Of a stretch of 64,000 nucleotides of DNA, positions 24,389 through 32,704 are shown in pieces (within the stretch, counting starts at the first letter, position 1; each line of letters begins with the position of its first letter). The position numbers and the translations under genes are program-made. The notes under the pieces are model-generated. The model had not been told where the DNA came from and did no database searches. It worked only from the letters and a program-made list of their open reading frames with translations. The DNA lies in NCBI RefSeq assembly GCF_038006045.1, contig NZ_JBBOUK010000001.1, positions 1,777,001-1,841,000 of the forward strand, read 5' to 3'. Source of the stretch: Exiguobacterium sp. FSL W8-0210 (GTDB taxonomy: Bacteria; Bacillota; Bacilli; Exiguobacteriales; Exiguobacteriaceae).

Positions 24389-24407
24389 ACCAATTATGTG
24401 GTGTGCT
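24389..24407 (+). repeat. 19-bp direct repeat, copy 2
   Basis: ACCAATTATGTGGTGTGCT, identical to 24055-24073; it lies just downstream of the DUF2187-like stop codon. Confidence 0.85.
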
Positions 24408-24415
24408 TTCATGTA

Positions 24416-24625
24416 TTATTTTGTTTTGCGTTCTAGCAATTCAATCTCTGACTTTAATAAAACTTGTTTTTCAAACTCTAAGCCGAGTGCCTCAAAGTTT
24501 TTCGTGTGGGATACATCACCAACGACCGTATTTGTCAATACTGCCGTTACTTCCGCCACCCAGCCTTCTTTCGTTTTTACCATATCGCCAACGATATAAT
24601 CGAATAACTCTTCTGTTTCTTCCAT
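24416..24625 (-). CDS. Small DUF2187-like protein
   Basis: Encodes 69 residues. YIVGDMVKTKEGWVAEVTAV followed by NTVVGDVSHTKNFEALGLEF resembles the SH3-like beta-barrel of DUF2187 (YkvS-type) proteins, whose function is unknown. The ATG at 24625 follows AGGAG by about 9 nt; an upstream ATG sits too close to the same site. Its terminator appears to have been interrupted by the insert described at 24074-24388. Confidence 0.65.
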   Translation of the reverse strand: MEETEELFDYIVGDMVKTKEGWVAEVTAVLTNTVVGDVSHTKNFEALGLEFEKQVLLKSEIELLERKTK

Positions 24626-24685
24626 TTGACTCATCTCCTGACACGTTCAATTACAGTTAATCATATAAAATAACGACCGAAAAAG

Positions 24686-25297
24686 CTAGTCACGCGTCAA
24701 TTGAGCTAAGAACTGGCGCAAGATTTTAGCAGTTAGTCCCCAAATCAAATAGTCCCCGTGCTCATAAAAATGCTCCGTGACTGTATACGTACGATCCAGA
24801 TAGGCTTCTCGATTCGCCATTCGTTCGGTCGGCACTTCCTTACCAGGGCGAATCCGCCACTCCATATCTCCTTTAATCGGCTTTGAAGTCATCAATTCCG
24901 TTAATGACACGAGAAACACATGATCGACTTCAGCCGGCGAAGGATTAAAGTCTGTCGCATGGAGAATACCAAGATACGGGTAAATGATCGACCGGTTCGG
25001 TGTCACGAGTGGTTCAAGCGTTCCAATCACTTCGATTTCAGAAGCACTGACATTTAATTCTTCAACCGTTTCGCGGACAGCCGCTGCTTTCGGTAATTCA
25101 CCGCCATCGATTCGACCACCCGGAAAAGCAATTTCACCTGGTTGTGAACGTAATGTCTTAGCTCGTACTTGAAATAACAAATAGACTTCGCCATTCTGTT
25201 CGACTAACGGAACGAGTACAGCTGCCGCATGACGAGGTAAACGTTCTTCAGAATCTACGTAATGCTTTCGGATATCGGCTAAGTTCACCTGTTTCAT
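24686..25297 (-). CDS. NUDIX hydrolase, CoA pyrophosphatase-like
   Basis: Encodes 203 residues. GGRIDGGELPKAAAVRETVE followed by EL gives a complete NUDIX box (G-x5-E-x7-R-E-x2-E-E). FRQVRAKTLRSQPGEIAFPGG-type context just before it (about residues 42-60) is shared with CoA-diphosphatases of the NudL/YeaB group. It would cleave CoA or its oxidised forms to phosphopantetheine and 3',5'-ADP; the substrate is inferred. The ATG overlaps the stop of the 25294-25515 gene by 4 nt. Confidence 0.85.
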   Translation of the reverse strand: MKQVNLADIRKHYVDSEERLPRHAAAVLVPLVEQNGEVYLLFQVRAKTLRSQPGEIAFPGGRIDGGELPKAAAVRETVEELNVSASEIEVIGTLEPLVTPNRSIIYPYLGILHATDFNPSPAEVDHVFLVSLTELMTSKPIKGDMEWRIRPGKEVPTERMANREAYLDRTYTVTEHFYEHGDYLIWGLTAKILRQFLAQLTRD

Positions 25298-25515
25298 CGC
25301 CCTTCTTGTGCAACGTGTTGGTACGCCTCTTCCAGATGGCGCATACGGACGATGAGATCCGCATTCTTAGCAATCCGGTCCGATAAAATCGATCCTGCTA
25401 CCGTCTTGTAATAGGCGTTTAACGCGTGTCGTTTCGTCAGATGTGCCTCATTCTGACGGATATATTCTTTAAAATTCGCAATCAATCGTTCTGTCGTAAA
25501 AAGTTGTTCGTTCAC
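25294..25515 (-). CDS. Small helical protein of unknown function upstream of the NUDIX gene
   Basis: Encodes 73 residues, all helical and basic/acidic, without membrane segments. I do not recognise it. The start is taken as GTG (25513-25515) because GAAAGGA lies about 8 nt upstream; an ATG 9 nt earlier is too close to that site. It overlaps the NUDIX start by ATGA, so the two are co-expressed. A perfect ACACG-N5-CGTGT dyad lies just upstream of its ribosome site. Confidence 0.6.
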   Translation of the reverse strand: MNEQLFTTERLIANFKEYIRQNEAHLTKRHALNAYYKTVAGSILSDRIAKNADLIVRMRHLEEAYQHVAQEGR

Positions 25516-25553
25516 AAGTTTCATCCTTTCACACGTCAAGCGTGTCATCAATA

Positions 25554-25579
25554 GTTTAATGGTAACGATTTTTGGCTAA
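25554..25579 (+). promoter_or_regulatory. Possible sigma-B-type promoter of the flavin monooxygenase gene
   Basis: GTTTAA (25554-25559), 14-nt spacer, GGCTAA (25574-25579). This differs from the sigma-B consensus GTTTAA-N12-14-GGGWAW at one or two -10 positions. Weak evidence. Confidence 0.3.
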
Positions 25580-25603
25580 GATGTAAATTAAGGGGGGTTA
25601 TCC

Positions 25604-27178
25604 GTGAATAAAAAATTAGATGTCCTCATTATCGGTGCCGGACCAACCGGTTTAACACTCGCACTCGCACTCTCGCGCTATGGATTATCCTTTCGCATCG
25701 TCGAACGTTCAAGCGGACCATCCGTCGTTTCAAAAGCGATCGGGATTCAAGCGCATTCTTTGGAGTTGTTCGCAAGGCTTGGTGTTGCAGAAGACTTGAT
25801 GGAGAATGCAATCAAAATCAATCAAGGAAACCTCTATGTCAATGGTGCATGGCAGGCAAAACTTGATTTTACGGATTTGAATACACCTTTTCCGTTCGTC
25901 ACGCTGTTGCCTCAAAGTGAGACCGAACGGATTCTTGAAGCGCAACTCGCCACATATGGACACGTAGTCGAGCGCGAAACAGAATTAACAGGGTTTGCTC
26001 AATTTCCAACTTTCGTTACAGCATCCTTACAACATAAAGGAGAAACAGAGACGGTCGACGCTTCCTTCATCATCGGAGCAGATGGTGCAAACAGTTTCGT
26101 CCGTCGTGAGCTCGGGCTTCCGTTCAGCGGGAAGTCGTTCAAAGAATCGTGGGCACTGGCTGACATCGAGGTCGACTGGCCGCTCTCTTCTGAGGAAGTT
26201 CATATTTTTTTCTCTGATCATGGCGTTATCGAGTCGTTCCCTCTCCAGTCGAACTTGTTCCGGATTACCGGCAATCTAACGAGCGGACCTGTTCCGACCG
26301 ACCATAAAGCGATTGATGACTTTTTACAAAATCGAGCAAAAGTACCGTTTGAGCTCAAAAAAGTCCATTGGTATTCGATGTTTCGTGTCCATAATCGGAT
26401 CATCGAGAAATTCGGTCACCACCGGATTTATTTGATCGGGGATGCAGCACACATCAATTCACCCGTCGGTGGTCAAGGAATGAATACCGGAATTGCTGAT
26501 GCGATGAACCTCGCTTGGAAACTATGGTGTGTCCATCAGTTCAAGGCGAGTTTTCCATTACTTGATTCTTACAGCGTCGAACGTCGGGAAGCGGCACAAG
26601 GGATCTTACGATCAACCAATCTTGCGACGGAACTTTTGCAAATTAATATTCCTTTTTTATTGCCCTTGCAGGAAAAAGTCATTCGAAATAGTCTCAAGAT
26701 CGCACCCTTACATCATTTCGTGACAAACCGGATTGCTCAGCTCAACAGCCACTACCCAGCGAGTTCGACCTTCGTCACACAAGGACACTTTAGTCCATTG
26801 ACACCAAAACCAGGTGAACCGATGCCTTACAGTGAAGTCGTCCACCCGCGGACGAAAAAGAACGAACTATTGTTACGTCGTGCCAATCGGAATTTCTTAT
26901 TGCTGCTGTTCTTACCAAAAAATGCAACCGATGATCTTCTTGAGCCATTCAAGGAACTCGCCTATACCTATCCCGATCTATTTGAGACGGTACCGATTCA
27001 TCAATCCCTTAAAGAGGATGGTGTCGTCGATCAAGGCGGTGAACTGGCACGACGCTTTGGCATCAAGCAATCCGGATTATATTTGATTCGCCCTGACGGT
27101 TATATCGCGTATCGCCAACAAGGTTTGAAAAGTAAATCATTCGCCCGGTATGTTGAACGTTTACTTTATGCGCGTTAA
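25604..27178 (+). CDS. FAD-dependent aromatic-type monooxygenase (PHBH/PheA-TfdB family)
   Basis: Encodes 524 residues. The Rossmann motif LIIGAGPTGLTLALAL is at residues 8-23, the DG motif FIIGADGANSFVRRELG near 158, and the FAD ribityl-binding motif YLIGDAAHINSPVGGQGMNT near 280. The last ~120 residues look thioredoxin-like, as in phenol hydroxylase relatives. It probably hydroxylates a hydrophobic or aromatic compound using NAD(P)H and O2; substrate unknown. The start is GTG at 25604 after AGGGGGG. It is divergent from the NUDIX operon. Confidence 0.88.
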   Translation: MNKKLDVLIIGAGPTGLTLALALSRYGLSFRIVERSSGPSVVSKAIGIQAHSLELFARLGVAEDLMENAIKINQGNLYVNGAWQAKLDFTDLNTPFPFVTLLPQSETERILEAQLATYGHVVERETELTGFAQFPTFVTASLQHKGETETVDASFIIGADGANSFVRRELGLPFSGKSFKESWALADIEVDWPLSSEEVHIFFSDHGVIESFPLQSNLFRITGNLTSGPVPTDHKAIDDFLQNRAKVPFELKKVHWYSMFRVHNRIIEKFGHHRIYLIGDAAHINSPVGGQGMNTGIADAMNLAWKLWCVHQFKASFPLLDSYSVERREAAQGILRSTNLATELLQINIPFLLPLQEKVIRNSLKIAPLHHFVTNRIAQLNSHYPASSTFVTQGHFSPLTPKPGEPMPYSEVVHPRTKKNELLLRRANRNFLLLLFLPKNATDDLLEPFKELAYTYPDLFETVPIHQSLKEDGVVDQGGELARRFGIKQSGLYLIRPDGYIAYRQQGLKSKSFARYVERLLYAR

Positions 27179-27211
27179 CTCGGTATGATAGTAGGTGAGG
27201 TGAAGGTAAAG

Positions 27212-27529
27212 ATGGATATACAGCTAGTTCGAACGGTTTTAATCATTCTTTTAGTCATTGCATTTCTCGTCATCGTCAGCAGACGAACGAAGGAAAATCT
27301 TCGATGGTCATTGATCGGGGAAGCATTTGGTGAAAAAGGAGAAGATTTATTAAAGGATGCTGCTCGACTTGAAGCAGCTGACTTAGACATTCGAGTCGAA
27401 CGCGGCGTCAAGACTTCGTTTTTATTCCGGCGTTTCAGTAAAGACTTGGATGATCGCGTAGCGGTGTATGTCTTGAAAGAAGACTTGGATCAAGCTGAAG
27501 ACATTCTTGCTTCTCGACCAAGACGATGA
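27212..27529 (+). CDS. Single-pass membrane protein with a DUF2007-like tail
   Basis: Encodes 105 residues. Residues about 5-21 form one hydrophobic helix followed by SRRTKE, giving an N-out/C-in or anchored topology. The rest contains GVKTSFLFRR and RVAVYVLKEDLDQAEDILAS, which resembles the ferredoxin-like DUF2007 signal-transducing domain; that link is weak. The ATG at 27212 has AGGTGAAGG upstream. It lies 33 nt after the monooxygenase and ends at a strong bidirectional terminator. Confidence 0.55.
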   Translation: MDIQLVRTVLIILLVIAFLVIVSRRTKENLRWSLIGEAFGEKGEDLLKDAARLEAADLDIRVERGVKTSFLFRRFSKDLDDRVAVYVLKEDLDQAEDILASRPRR

Positions 27530-27538
27530 ATTCAAACG

Positions 27539-27571
27539 AAAAGGCAGTGAAGCGAGCGCTTCACTGCCTTT
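27539..27571. terminator. Bidirectional terminator
   Basis: AAAGGCAGTGAAG and CTTCACTGCCTTT arms with a 6-nt loop between two convergent genes. Confidence 0.8.
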
Positions 27572-27573
27572 GT

Positions 27574-28128
27574 TCATTCCTGCTGCTGTGCAAGATAAAA
27601 TGCAACTTGTTTTCGTTCTTGCTCTAGAACAGGGGAGGATTTTTTTGAGACGATGAACGCCCGCACATCCTTGAAGCTATGCCCCGTCGGGAATTTAATT
27701 CGTTCCGTTCGCATCTGTGGTGCATTCGGAAAAAGTGTGATGCCATGAATCGGAATGATGATCCCTTGTTCTTTTAGCGTTTTTCGAACCGCTTGAACGA
27801 TTTTTTTCGACTGATTGATTGGATGAGGTTCAAACACTTTTCTTCCATGCTCAGAATCCATGATATGACAAGATTCCTCCGTCATCCATTCTACGACCGC
27901 ATCGTTTTGTAACACGAGGAACAATCCTTTTGGACCAATCAGTGCAAAAGGAATGACAATCGTGTCAGAAAGACGAATCCGATCAAACAACATCCAATCA
28001 AAACGACAAACATGACGGATTTCATTACAGAGTGCATCCGTCTCACTCGTCGTCGTACTCACTTGTTTATTTGCAAAAAAACGACGGCGCGGTGGTTCAG
28101 GAACAGAAGCAGTCATGACTTGTAACAT
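27574..28128 (-). CDS. NERD-like domain protein, catalytic residues unclear
   Basis: Encodes 184 residues. Residues about 30-80 (ETDALCNEIRHVCRFDWMLF and TIVIPFALIGPKGLFLVLQN) have the layout of the nuclease-related NERD domain, but the usual Asp and E-x-K positions are not obvious, so it may be inactive or unrelated. The C-terminal half shows SKKIVQAVRKTLKEQ. No membrane segment. The ATG at 28128 follows AAAGGATG. Function unknown. Confidence 0.5.
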   Translation of the reverse strand: MLQVMTASVPEPPRRRFFANKQVSTTTSETDALCNEIRHVCRFDWMLFDRIRLSDTIVIPFALIGPKGLFLVLQNDAVVEWMTEESCHIMDSEHGRKVFEPHPINQSKKIVQAVRKTLKEQGIIIPIHGITLFPNAPQMRTERIKFPTGHSFKDVRAFIVSKKSSPVLEQERKQVAFYLAQQQE

Positions 28129-28214
28129 GGTTCATCATCCTTTGTAGTATGTATTATTAGTTATCTTAACACCGTTTTCGTTCAGATGACGATTCTTTCA
28201 AAAAGAAGGAAATA

Positions 28215-28252
28215 AAAAAGACACTTCTGATTTGACAGAAATGTCTTTTTTG
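28215..28252. terminator. Terminator after gpsB
   Basis: AAAAAAGACA...TGTCTTTTTT arms with inner TTCTG/CAGAA pairing, giving A- and T-runs on both sides. In B. subtilis this is where rnpB begins; here only the terminator is present. Confidence 0.78.
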
Positions 28253-28257
28253 ATGCG

Positions 28258-28572
28258 TCAATCTTGGTGCGGACGTCCGAAAACGGCCTTCTCTAGATTC
28301 GAAATACGACGTAACATGTCATAGTTCGATGAACTTGATACTTGTGGCTCCGCTTGTTCGACGCGGCGTTCTTCACGTTTTACCGGTTGTGCTGGTGCTT
28401 GTTTTAACGCCTCGTTCTCTTTCTTCAGACGTTCGATCTCACGTTCGAATCCTTCATAATCCTTAATGATTTGATCCAAGTATCCATCGACATCCTCGAT
28501 GACATAGCCACGGAGGCCGGTTTTGAATTCCTTTTTGTAAATATCGTCCGCTGTCAACAATGGCTTATACAT
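28258..28572 (-). CDS. gpsB: Cell division/elongation regulator GpsB (DivIVA-like)
   Basis: Encodes 104 residues. The DivIVA/GpsB N-terminal domain is clear: [36 protein letters not shown], then a coiled coil to about residue 65, a Pro/Gln-rich linker and the C-terminal trimerising segment [14 protein letters not shown]. GpsB shuttles PBP1 between septum and side wall; ponA is encoded 4 kb away. The ATG at 28572 follows GGGAG. It is 5 nt downstream of ypsA, as in Bacillus. Confidence 0.93.
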   Translation of the reverse strand: MYKPLLTADDIYKKEFKTGLRGYVIEDVDGYLDQIIKDYEGFEREIERLKKENEALKQAPAQPVKREERRVEQAEPQVSSSSNYDMLRRISNLEKAVFGRPHQD

Positions 28573-28577
28573 CCTCT

Positions 28578-29138
28578 TCACTCCCACTGATCATTGTATT
28601 GTAATTCTTGTTCGAGCCAAGATAAATCATCTTGTGTAATTAAAAACAACTGATAATCGGATTGTTCCATTTCTATTCTAGCACGCTCTACTAAAAATTT
28701 CGCCGATCCTCCATGTTCTTCATCAAAAACCGACAATAATCCTTGGCTTTTTTGAATCATGAACTCGGTTTTATTGCGTAACTGCGATGGATCCGTATAC
28801 GGTTTCTGACTGATTGCTTCGACGAAGTCAGCTTGTTCAAGAATGGAGAGGTACTGCGCTTGAACTGGCTCTTTCCAGCGTGCTTCCTGTTCCAAGAACG
28901 GCAAAAGAATACCGAGACGAATATGTGGATACTCTTCCTTTAATTCAAGCACGACCTCGCATGCCCAGATTTCGCAACCCGGTGAGGCATTCGTGATAAA
29001 CCACTCTGTACCTCGATCCTCAATTAAGCGAATCATCCGCTCTCGATATGCTGCCTTTAAGACCCGGATACCAGGATGTTTTTGATCAAAGATACCTAGT
29101 TCATTGGGTTTGTAACCTGTGATGGCGATAACTTTCAC
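28578..29138 (-). CDS. ypsA: YpsA, SLOG-superfamily protein (DUF1273)
   Basis: Encodes 186 residues. [20 protein letters not shown] at the start, [19 protein letters not shown] (about 50-70) and [21 protein letters not shown] are typical of YpsA, a Rossmann-like nucleotide-binding SLOG protein linked to cell division control in Firmicutes. Biochemistry is not settled. The ATG overlaps the end of mrfB by 4 nt, linking DNA repair, ypsA and gpsB in one unit. Confidence 0.9.
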   Translation of the reverse strand: MKVIAITGYKPNELGIFDQKHPGIRVLKAAYRERMIRLIEDRGTEWFITNASPGCEIWACEVVLELKEEYPHIRLGILLPFLEQEARWKEPVQAQYLSILEQADFVEAISQKPYTDPSQLRNKTEFMIQKSQGLLSVFDEEHGGSAKFLVERARIEMEQSDYQLFLITQDDLSWLEQELQYNDQWE

Positions 29139-30340
29139 GCGTCACACTTCCTTTTTAACCGACGTCCTCGATGATCTAGCTCTGCCAAGATTCGTTCTTT
29201 TTTAGTAATCAACCAATGATGTCGCTCGACGTGTTGTCGTGCTCGTTCCGTATAATCATAAGCAAGCACTGGATCTTTTGCAATGTGCTCTGCCCACTTC
29301 GCAAGTTCGACATACCCTAAATAACTGTCGCTCTTCAAGAAACACTCTCGAGCTTGTTCATGGTTCTTCATTTTTTTATGCAAATATCCTTGGCGCAACC
29401 ATCCTTCTGCTGATAGTTCTTTGACTTGTTGAAAATGAGCGTGTGATCCTTCATGAATTCCGAGATCTGCCAGCCAAATTGCGATGTTTTCTTGAATCGG
29501 GGAAGGCGCCTCTGCTCGATGTGTGACGAGTCGGTTGCACGCATCATAGAGTCCGACAAGCGTCAGACAATCATCCAGATGATGTTGCAAGACCCCTGTC
29601 ATGATATCCGGATGCTGGTGTTCGACGTACTGAAAGTAATGCATCGGTGCCAAAAATCCAGGTAAATCCCCTTCCCGTTCAAATCCGATTCGCTCTTCCA
29701 TCGCTGTCAATCGATAGGAATCATACATTCCTTTAAAGATTCGTCGCGCGACATGAAGTAAATCGAGATGACCGACTTTCGGCAAACGCGGAACACGTTC
29801 CCGAACGAAGACATGACGTGTCTTGATTTGCGGCCAATCAAAACTTTTCCCGTTATAGGTCACAAAGCGGACATCATCTCCGATATCGTGCAGGAAGTGA
29901 TGGTAAAAGGCAGCTTCAAAGTGCGGATGTGGTAAGAAATATTGTCGCATCAGCAATCCGCCCTGCTCAAAGCGCGCGAATCCGAGTAAAAAGATCGTCG
30001 TTCCGGTTCCTCGTAATCCTGTGGTCTCTGTATCAAAGAAAATGACCTGCTCGAGCGGGACATCTAACGAAAGCGGCGGATGCGGCAATTGTAAGGACTC
30101 ATACACTTCAGCAAAGCTTCGGTCTCCATGTCGATCTGTTAATGCATATCGCTTGTCGATCCTGACAATCCACTCTTCTTCGAACGTCAAGATATCGGCC
30201 CCACGATCAATCCAGGCTTGCTGTTCGTCAGTCCACCCGATTGGTGTCTTCAGCGTCTCCACTTCAGGAGCGGAAGACACTTGATCCTCCGGTGCGGCGT
30301 CTGATGTAGATTTCAGCATACGTCTAAGACGATTTTTCAT
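29135..30340 (-). CDS. mrfB: MrfB (YprB), DEDDh-type exonuclease of the mitomycin repair pair
   Basis: Encodes 401 residues. An RNase H-fold exonuclease domain begins at VIFFDTETTGLRGTGTTIF (about 99-117), with VTYNGKSFDWPQIK and HHLDDCLTLVGLYD giving the other acidic positions. The C-terminal ~120 residues look like TPR-type helices. In B. subtilis MrfA and MrfB act in repair of mitomycin C damage independently of UvrABC. The ATG at 30340 overlaps the mrfA stop (ATGA). Confidence 0.9.
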   Translation of the reverse strand: MKNRLRRMLKSTSDAAPEDQVSSAPEVETLKTPIGWTDEQQAWIDRGADILTFEEEWIVRIDKRYALTDRHGDRSFAEVYESLQLPHPPLSLDVPLEQVIFFDTETTGLRGTGTTIFLLGFARFEQGGLLMRQYFLPHPHFEAAFYHHFLHDIGDDVRFVTYNGKSFDWPQIKTRHVFVRERVPRLPKVGHLDLLHVARRIFKGMYDSYRLTAMEERIGFEREGDLPGFLAPMHYFQYVEHQHPDIMTGVLQHHLDDCLTLVGLYDACNRLVTHRAEAPSPIQENIAIWLADLGIHEGSHAHFQQVKELSAEGWLRQGYLHKKMKNHEQARECFLKSDSYLGYVELAKWAEHIAKDPVLAYDYTERARQHVERHHWLITKKERILAELDHRGRRLKRKCDA

Positions 30341-32601
30341 GATAGTTCCTTCTCCATTTCTGCTAACAACTGAATCGTTCGTTCTTTCTCGTCTGCTACA
30401 CCAACCATACCGATACAAGCAGGACAACCATCCTGACACGGGCATGTAACGATCGAATCACGGGCGGCACGCAACATGACAGCGCGTTGCTTATAAATCG
30501 ACTCCGCGAGACCGACACCTCCAGGGTAACGATCATATAGATAAACAGTCGGCTGTTTCGTGTGTGTCGCCTTGACTTGCGGCACGACGAAGACATCACT
30601 GGCATCACACATCAAATAAAGCGGTGCGACACGTCTGAGACTATTCGCGACCCCTTCTAACACTTGTTCGAGCTCTGTCGAAGAGCGTGCGTGATCGGGT
30701 AACGTGAACCAGACACCTGTTGTATGAATTTCTCGTTCCGGTAAGTGAATCGGACCAGACCCGATGTTCTCATGCGTACCGAACTTAATCTTCTTAAACA
30801 TCGTCGCCATTCCGCGGACGCTAACATCGCCACGAGCAACACTATATTCTCCCTCTGCATACTGTTCATCTTCTTCGAGCACGGAAAGGTCGACTGAAAA
30901 ATTAGCATCCGTATAATAATCAACGTCCACGGCACGTACGAACGCTTTTTTCTCTTCGAAATCCAAATGCTCAACTTGGTATTGATCAGCTCCGTGAAGA
31001 TAAATGGCCTCGTCATGTAACAATGTCATCGCACTAAACGTATCCATTTCACCGATGACTCGATTCGGTACCTCGGTCTGATCGACGATGATGACGTTCT
31101 CTTGATCACTCGACCGAAGCGATATTCCATGAGCCGGAAACGCATCGTTCATCCAATAAAATCGATCGCCACGTTCGTGCAGGACACGCTCTTCGACTAA
31201 GTATTCGAGGATATCTTCCGTCTCGAGCGTTCCAAATGATTCTCCTTTCGTAAAAGGCAGTTCAAACGCTGCACATTTGACGTGATCGACAGCAATGATC
31301 AAATTATCTGGATCGAGTCGGGCTGCTTCCGGGGATTGATTCAAGAACAACTCTGGTCGTTCTGCGACGTATTGATCGAGCATACCGGAAGAAGCGACAA
31401 GAATGATTAACGCATCATCTTGGCGGCGCCCCGCTCGTCCTGCTTGTTGCCAGAGCGAAGCAATTGTTCCCGGATAACCATTCATGATACAGACTTGCAG
31501 TTGACCGATGTCGACACCAAGTTCGAGAGCGTTCGTCGAGACGATACCGGTGATCTCTCCTTGACGTAACCGTCGTTCGATATCCCGTCGCTCACTCGGC
31601 AAATAACCGCCCCGGTACCCTTCAATGGATCGCGGACCGAGCTCATGCGGATAAATGCTTCGTAGATACGTCAGTAAGACTTCAACGCGAACGCGTGACC
31701 GTGCAAAGACGATCGTTTGGAACTTTTTCTTGATGAAGCGCATCGCCAGTTGTTTCGTCTCAAGCGTCGCTGAACGTCGAATGCCGAGTTGTGCGTTGAC
31801 GATGGGTGGTTGATAGACGAGAAAATGTTTACGTCCTGTTGGCGCACCGTTGTCATCAATCAAACCAACTGTTTTTTCCGTCAGACGTTCGGCTAGTTCC
31901 TGCGGATTAGCAATCGTCGCACTCGTCATGATGAAGACGGGATCACTACCATAATACCGACAAATCCGTCGCAGGCGACGAATGACATTGGCGACATGAC
32001 TGCCAAACACGCCACGATAGGTGTGAAGCTCATCGATGACGATATACCTCAAGTTCTCGAACAGTTCGATCCATTTCGTATGGTGTGGTAGGATGCCGGA
32101 ATGTAGCATATCCGGATTCGTGATGACGATATTACCAGCTTTTCGTACTTTTGTTCGAATCGTCGGTGACGTATCTCCGTCATAGGTAAAACATCTGATC
32201 GGCGCCTCTAATTGATCGATCAATTCAAGTAATTCACTGTTTTGATCCTGTGCGAGGGCTTTTGTCGGATAGAGATATAATGCCCGCGCGTTCGGATGCT
32301 CGAGCAGGTGCGATAAGACCGGTAAGTTAAAACAATAGGTCTTTCCGGAGGCAGTCGGTGTGACGATGACCGTCGATTCTCCCGCTTGTACACGTTCAAA
32401 CGCTAACCCTTGGTGACGGTACAATTGCGTGATCCCACGTGTGCGAAGGGCTTGTCGTAAACGCTCCGGGAGTCGTTCTGGAAAATCGACATAGCGCCCA
32501 GCTGTCGCTTCCATCGTTTTCATATACGTAATCCGCTCCATGAACGAGCGGTCCTGTTTCAATTCTTCGAGAAATGCAACGAGCGTTTGTTTCGCTTGCA
32601 T
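30337..32601 (-). CDS. mrfA: MrfA (YprA), DEAD/DEAH-box helicase with DUF1998 Zn-cluster
   Basis: Encodes 754 residues. Helicase motifs: VIVTPTASGKTYCFNLPVL (Walker A, about 63-81), VIDELHTYRG (DEVH-like box II), MTSATIANP (motif III), STNALELGVDIGQLQ and QQAGRAGRRQD (motifs V and VI). The C-terminal MZB/DUF1998 region has the four-cysteine cluster CPCQDGCPAC (about residues 721-730). It translocates 3'-5' on DNA in mitomycin-damage repair with MrfB. The ATG at 32601 follows GAAGGAAG. Confidence 0.93.
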   Translation of the reverse strand: MQAKQTLVAFLEELKQDRSFMERITYMKTMEATAGRYVDFPERLPERLRQALRTRGITQLYRHQGLAFERVQAGESTVIVTPTASGKTYCFNLPVLSHLLEHPNARALYLYPTKALAQDQNSELLELIDQLEAPIRCFTYDGDTSPTIRTKVRKAGNIVITNPDMLHSGILPHHTKWIELFENLRYIVIDELHTYRGVFGSHVANVIRRLRRICRYYGSDPVFIMTSATIANPQELAERLTEKTVGLIDDNGAPTGRKHFLVYQPPIVNAQLGIRRSATLETKQLAMRFIKKKFQTIVFARSRVRVEVLLTYLRSIYPHELGPRSIEGYRGGYLPSERRDIERRLRQGEITGIVSTNALELGVDIGQLQVCIMNGYPGTIASLWQQAGRAGRRQDDALIILVASSGMLDQYVAERPELFLNQSPEAARLDPDNLIIAVDHVKCAAFELPFTKGESFGTLETEDILEYLVEERVLHERGDRFYWMNDAFPAHGISLRSSDQENVIIVDQTEVPNRVIGEMDTFSAMTLLHDEAIYLHGADQYQVEHLDFEEKKAFVRAVDVDYYTDANFSVDLSVLEEDEQYAEGEYSVARGDVSVRGMATMFKKIKFGTHENIGSGPIHLPEREIHTTGVWFTLPDHARSSTELEQVLEGVANSLRRVAPLYLMCDASDVFVVPQVKATHTKQPTVYLYDRYPGGVGLAESIYKQRAVMLRAARDSIVTCPCQDGCPACIGMVGVADEKERTIQLLAEMEKELS

Positions 32602-32631
32602 GCCTTCACTTCCTTCCACTTCTCATTATAC

Positions 32632-32679
32632 AAAAAAAGAGGCAAGACCAAAGAACGAACTACTCGTCTTTGGTCTTGT
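32632..32679 (-). terminator. Terminator of the recU-ponA unit
   Basis: Minus-strand CAAGACCAAAGACGA and its complement with a short loop, followed by CCTCTTTTTTTG. A TATAAT (32624-32629) right after the T-tract may be part of the mrfA promoter. Confidence 0.8.
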
Positions 32680-32704
32680 CTACTTTACAAGTGACGCTCC
32701 TTTA

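Larger units (their letters stand above)
23735..24415. other. 681-nt intergenic region between the 3D-domain gene and the DUF2187-like gene
   Basis: It holds no credible gene. From left to right: leader and promoter of the 3D-domain gene, three WalR-type boxes (23838-23948), the original terminator of the DUF2187-like gene (24045-24073), and a structured insert between 19-bp direct repeats (24055-24407). Short frames inside the insert lack ribosome sites and look like shadows of the inverted repeats. Confidence 0.6.

Noticed and set aside
24160-24393. A 77-codon minus-strand frame in the structured insert
   Set aside because: No ribosome site; the frame runs across the inverted repeat and the product looks random.
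28129-28257. RNase P RNA gene (rnpB), expected downstream of gpsB by Bacillus gene order
   Set aside because: Only about 130 nt with a terminator; none of the conserved rnpB core is present.
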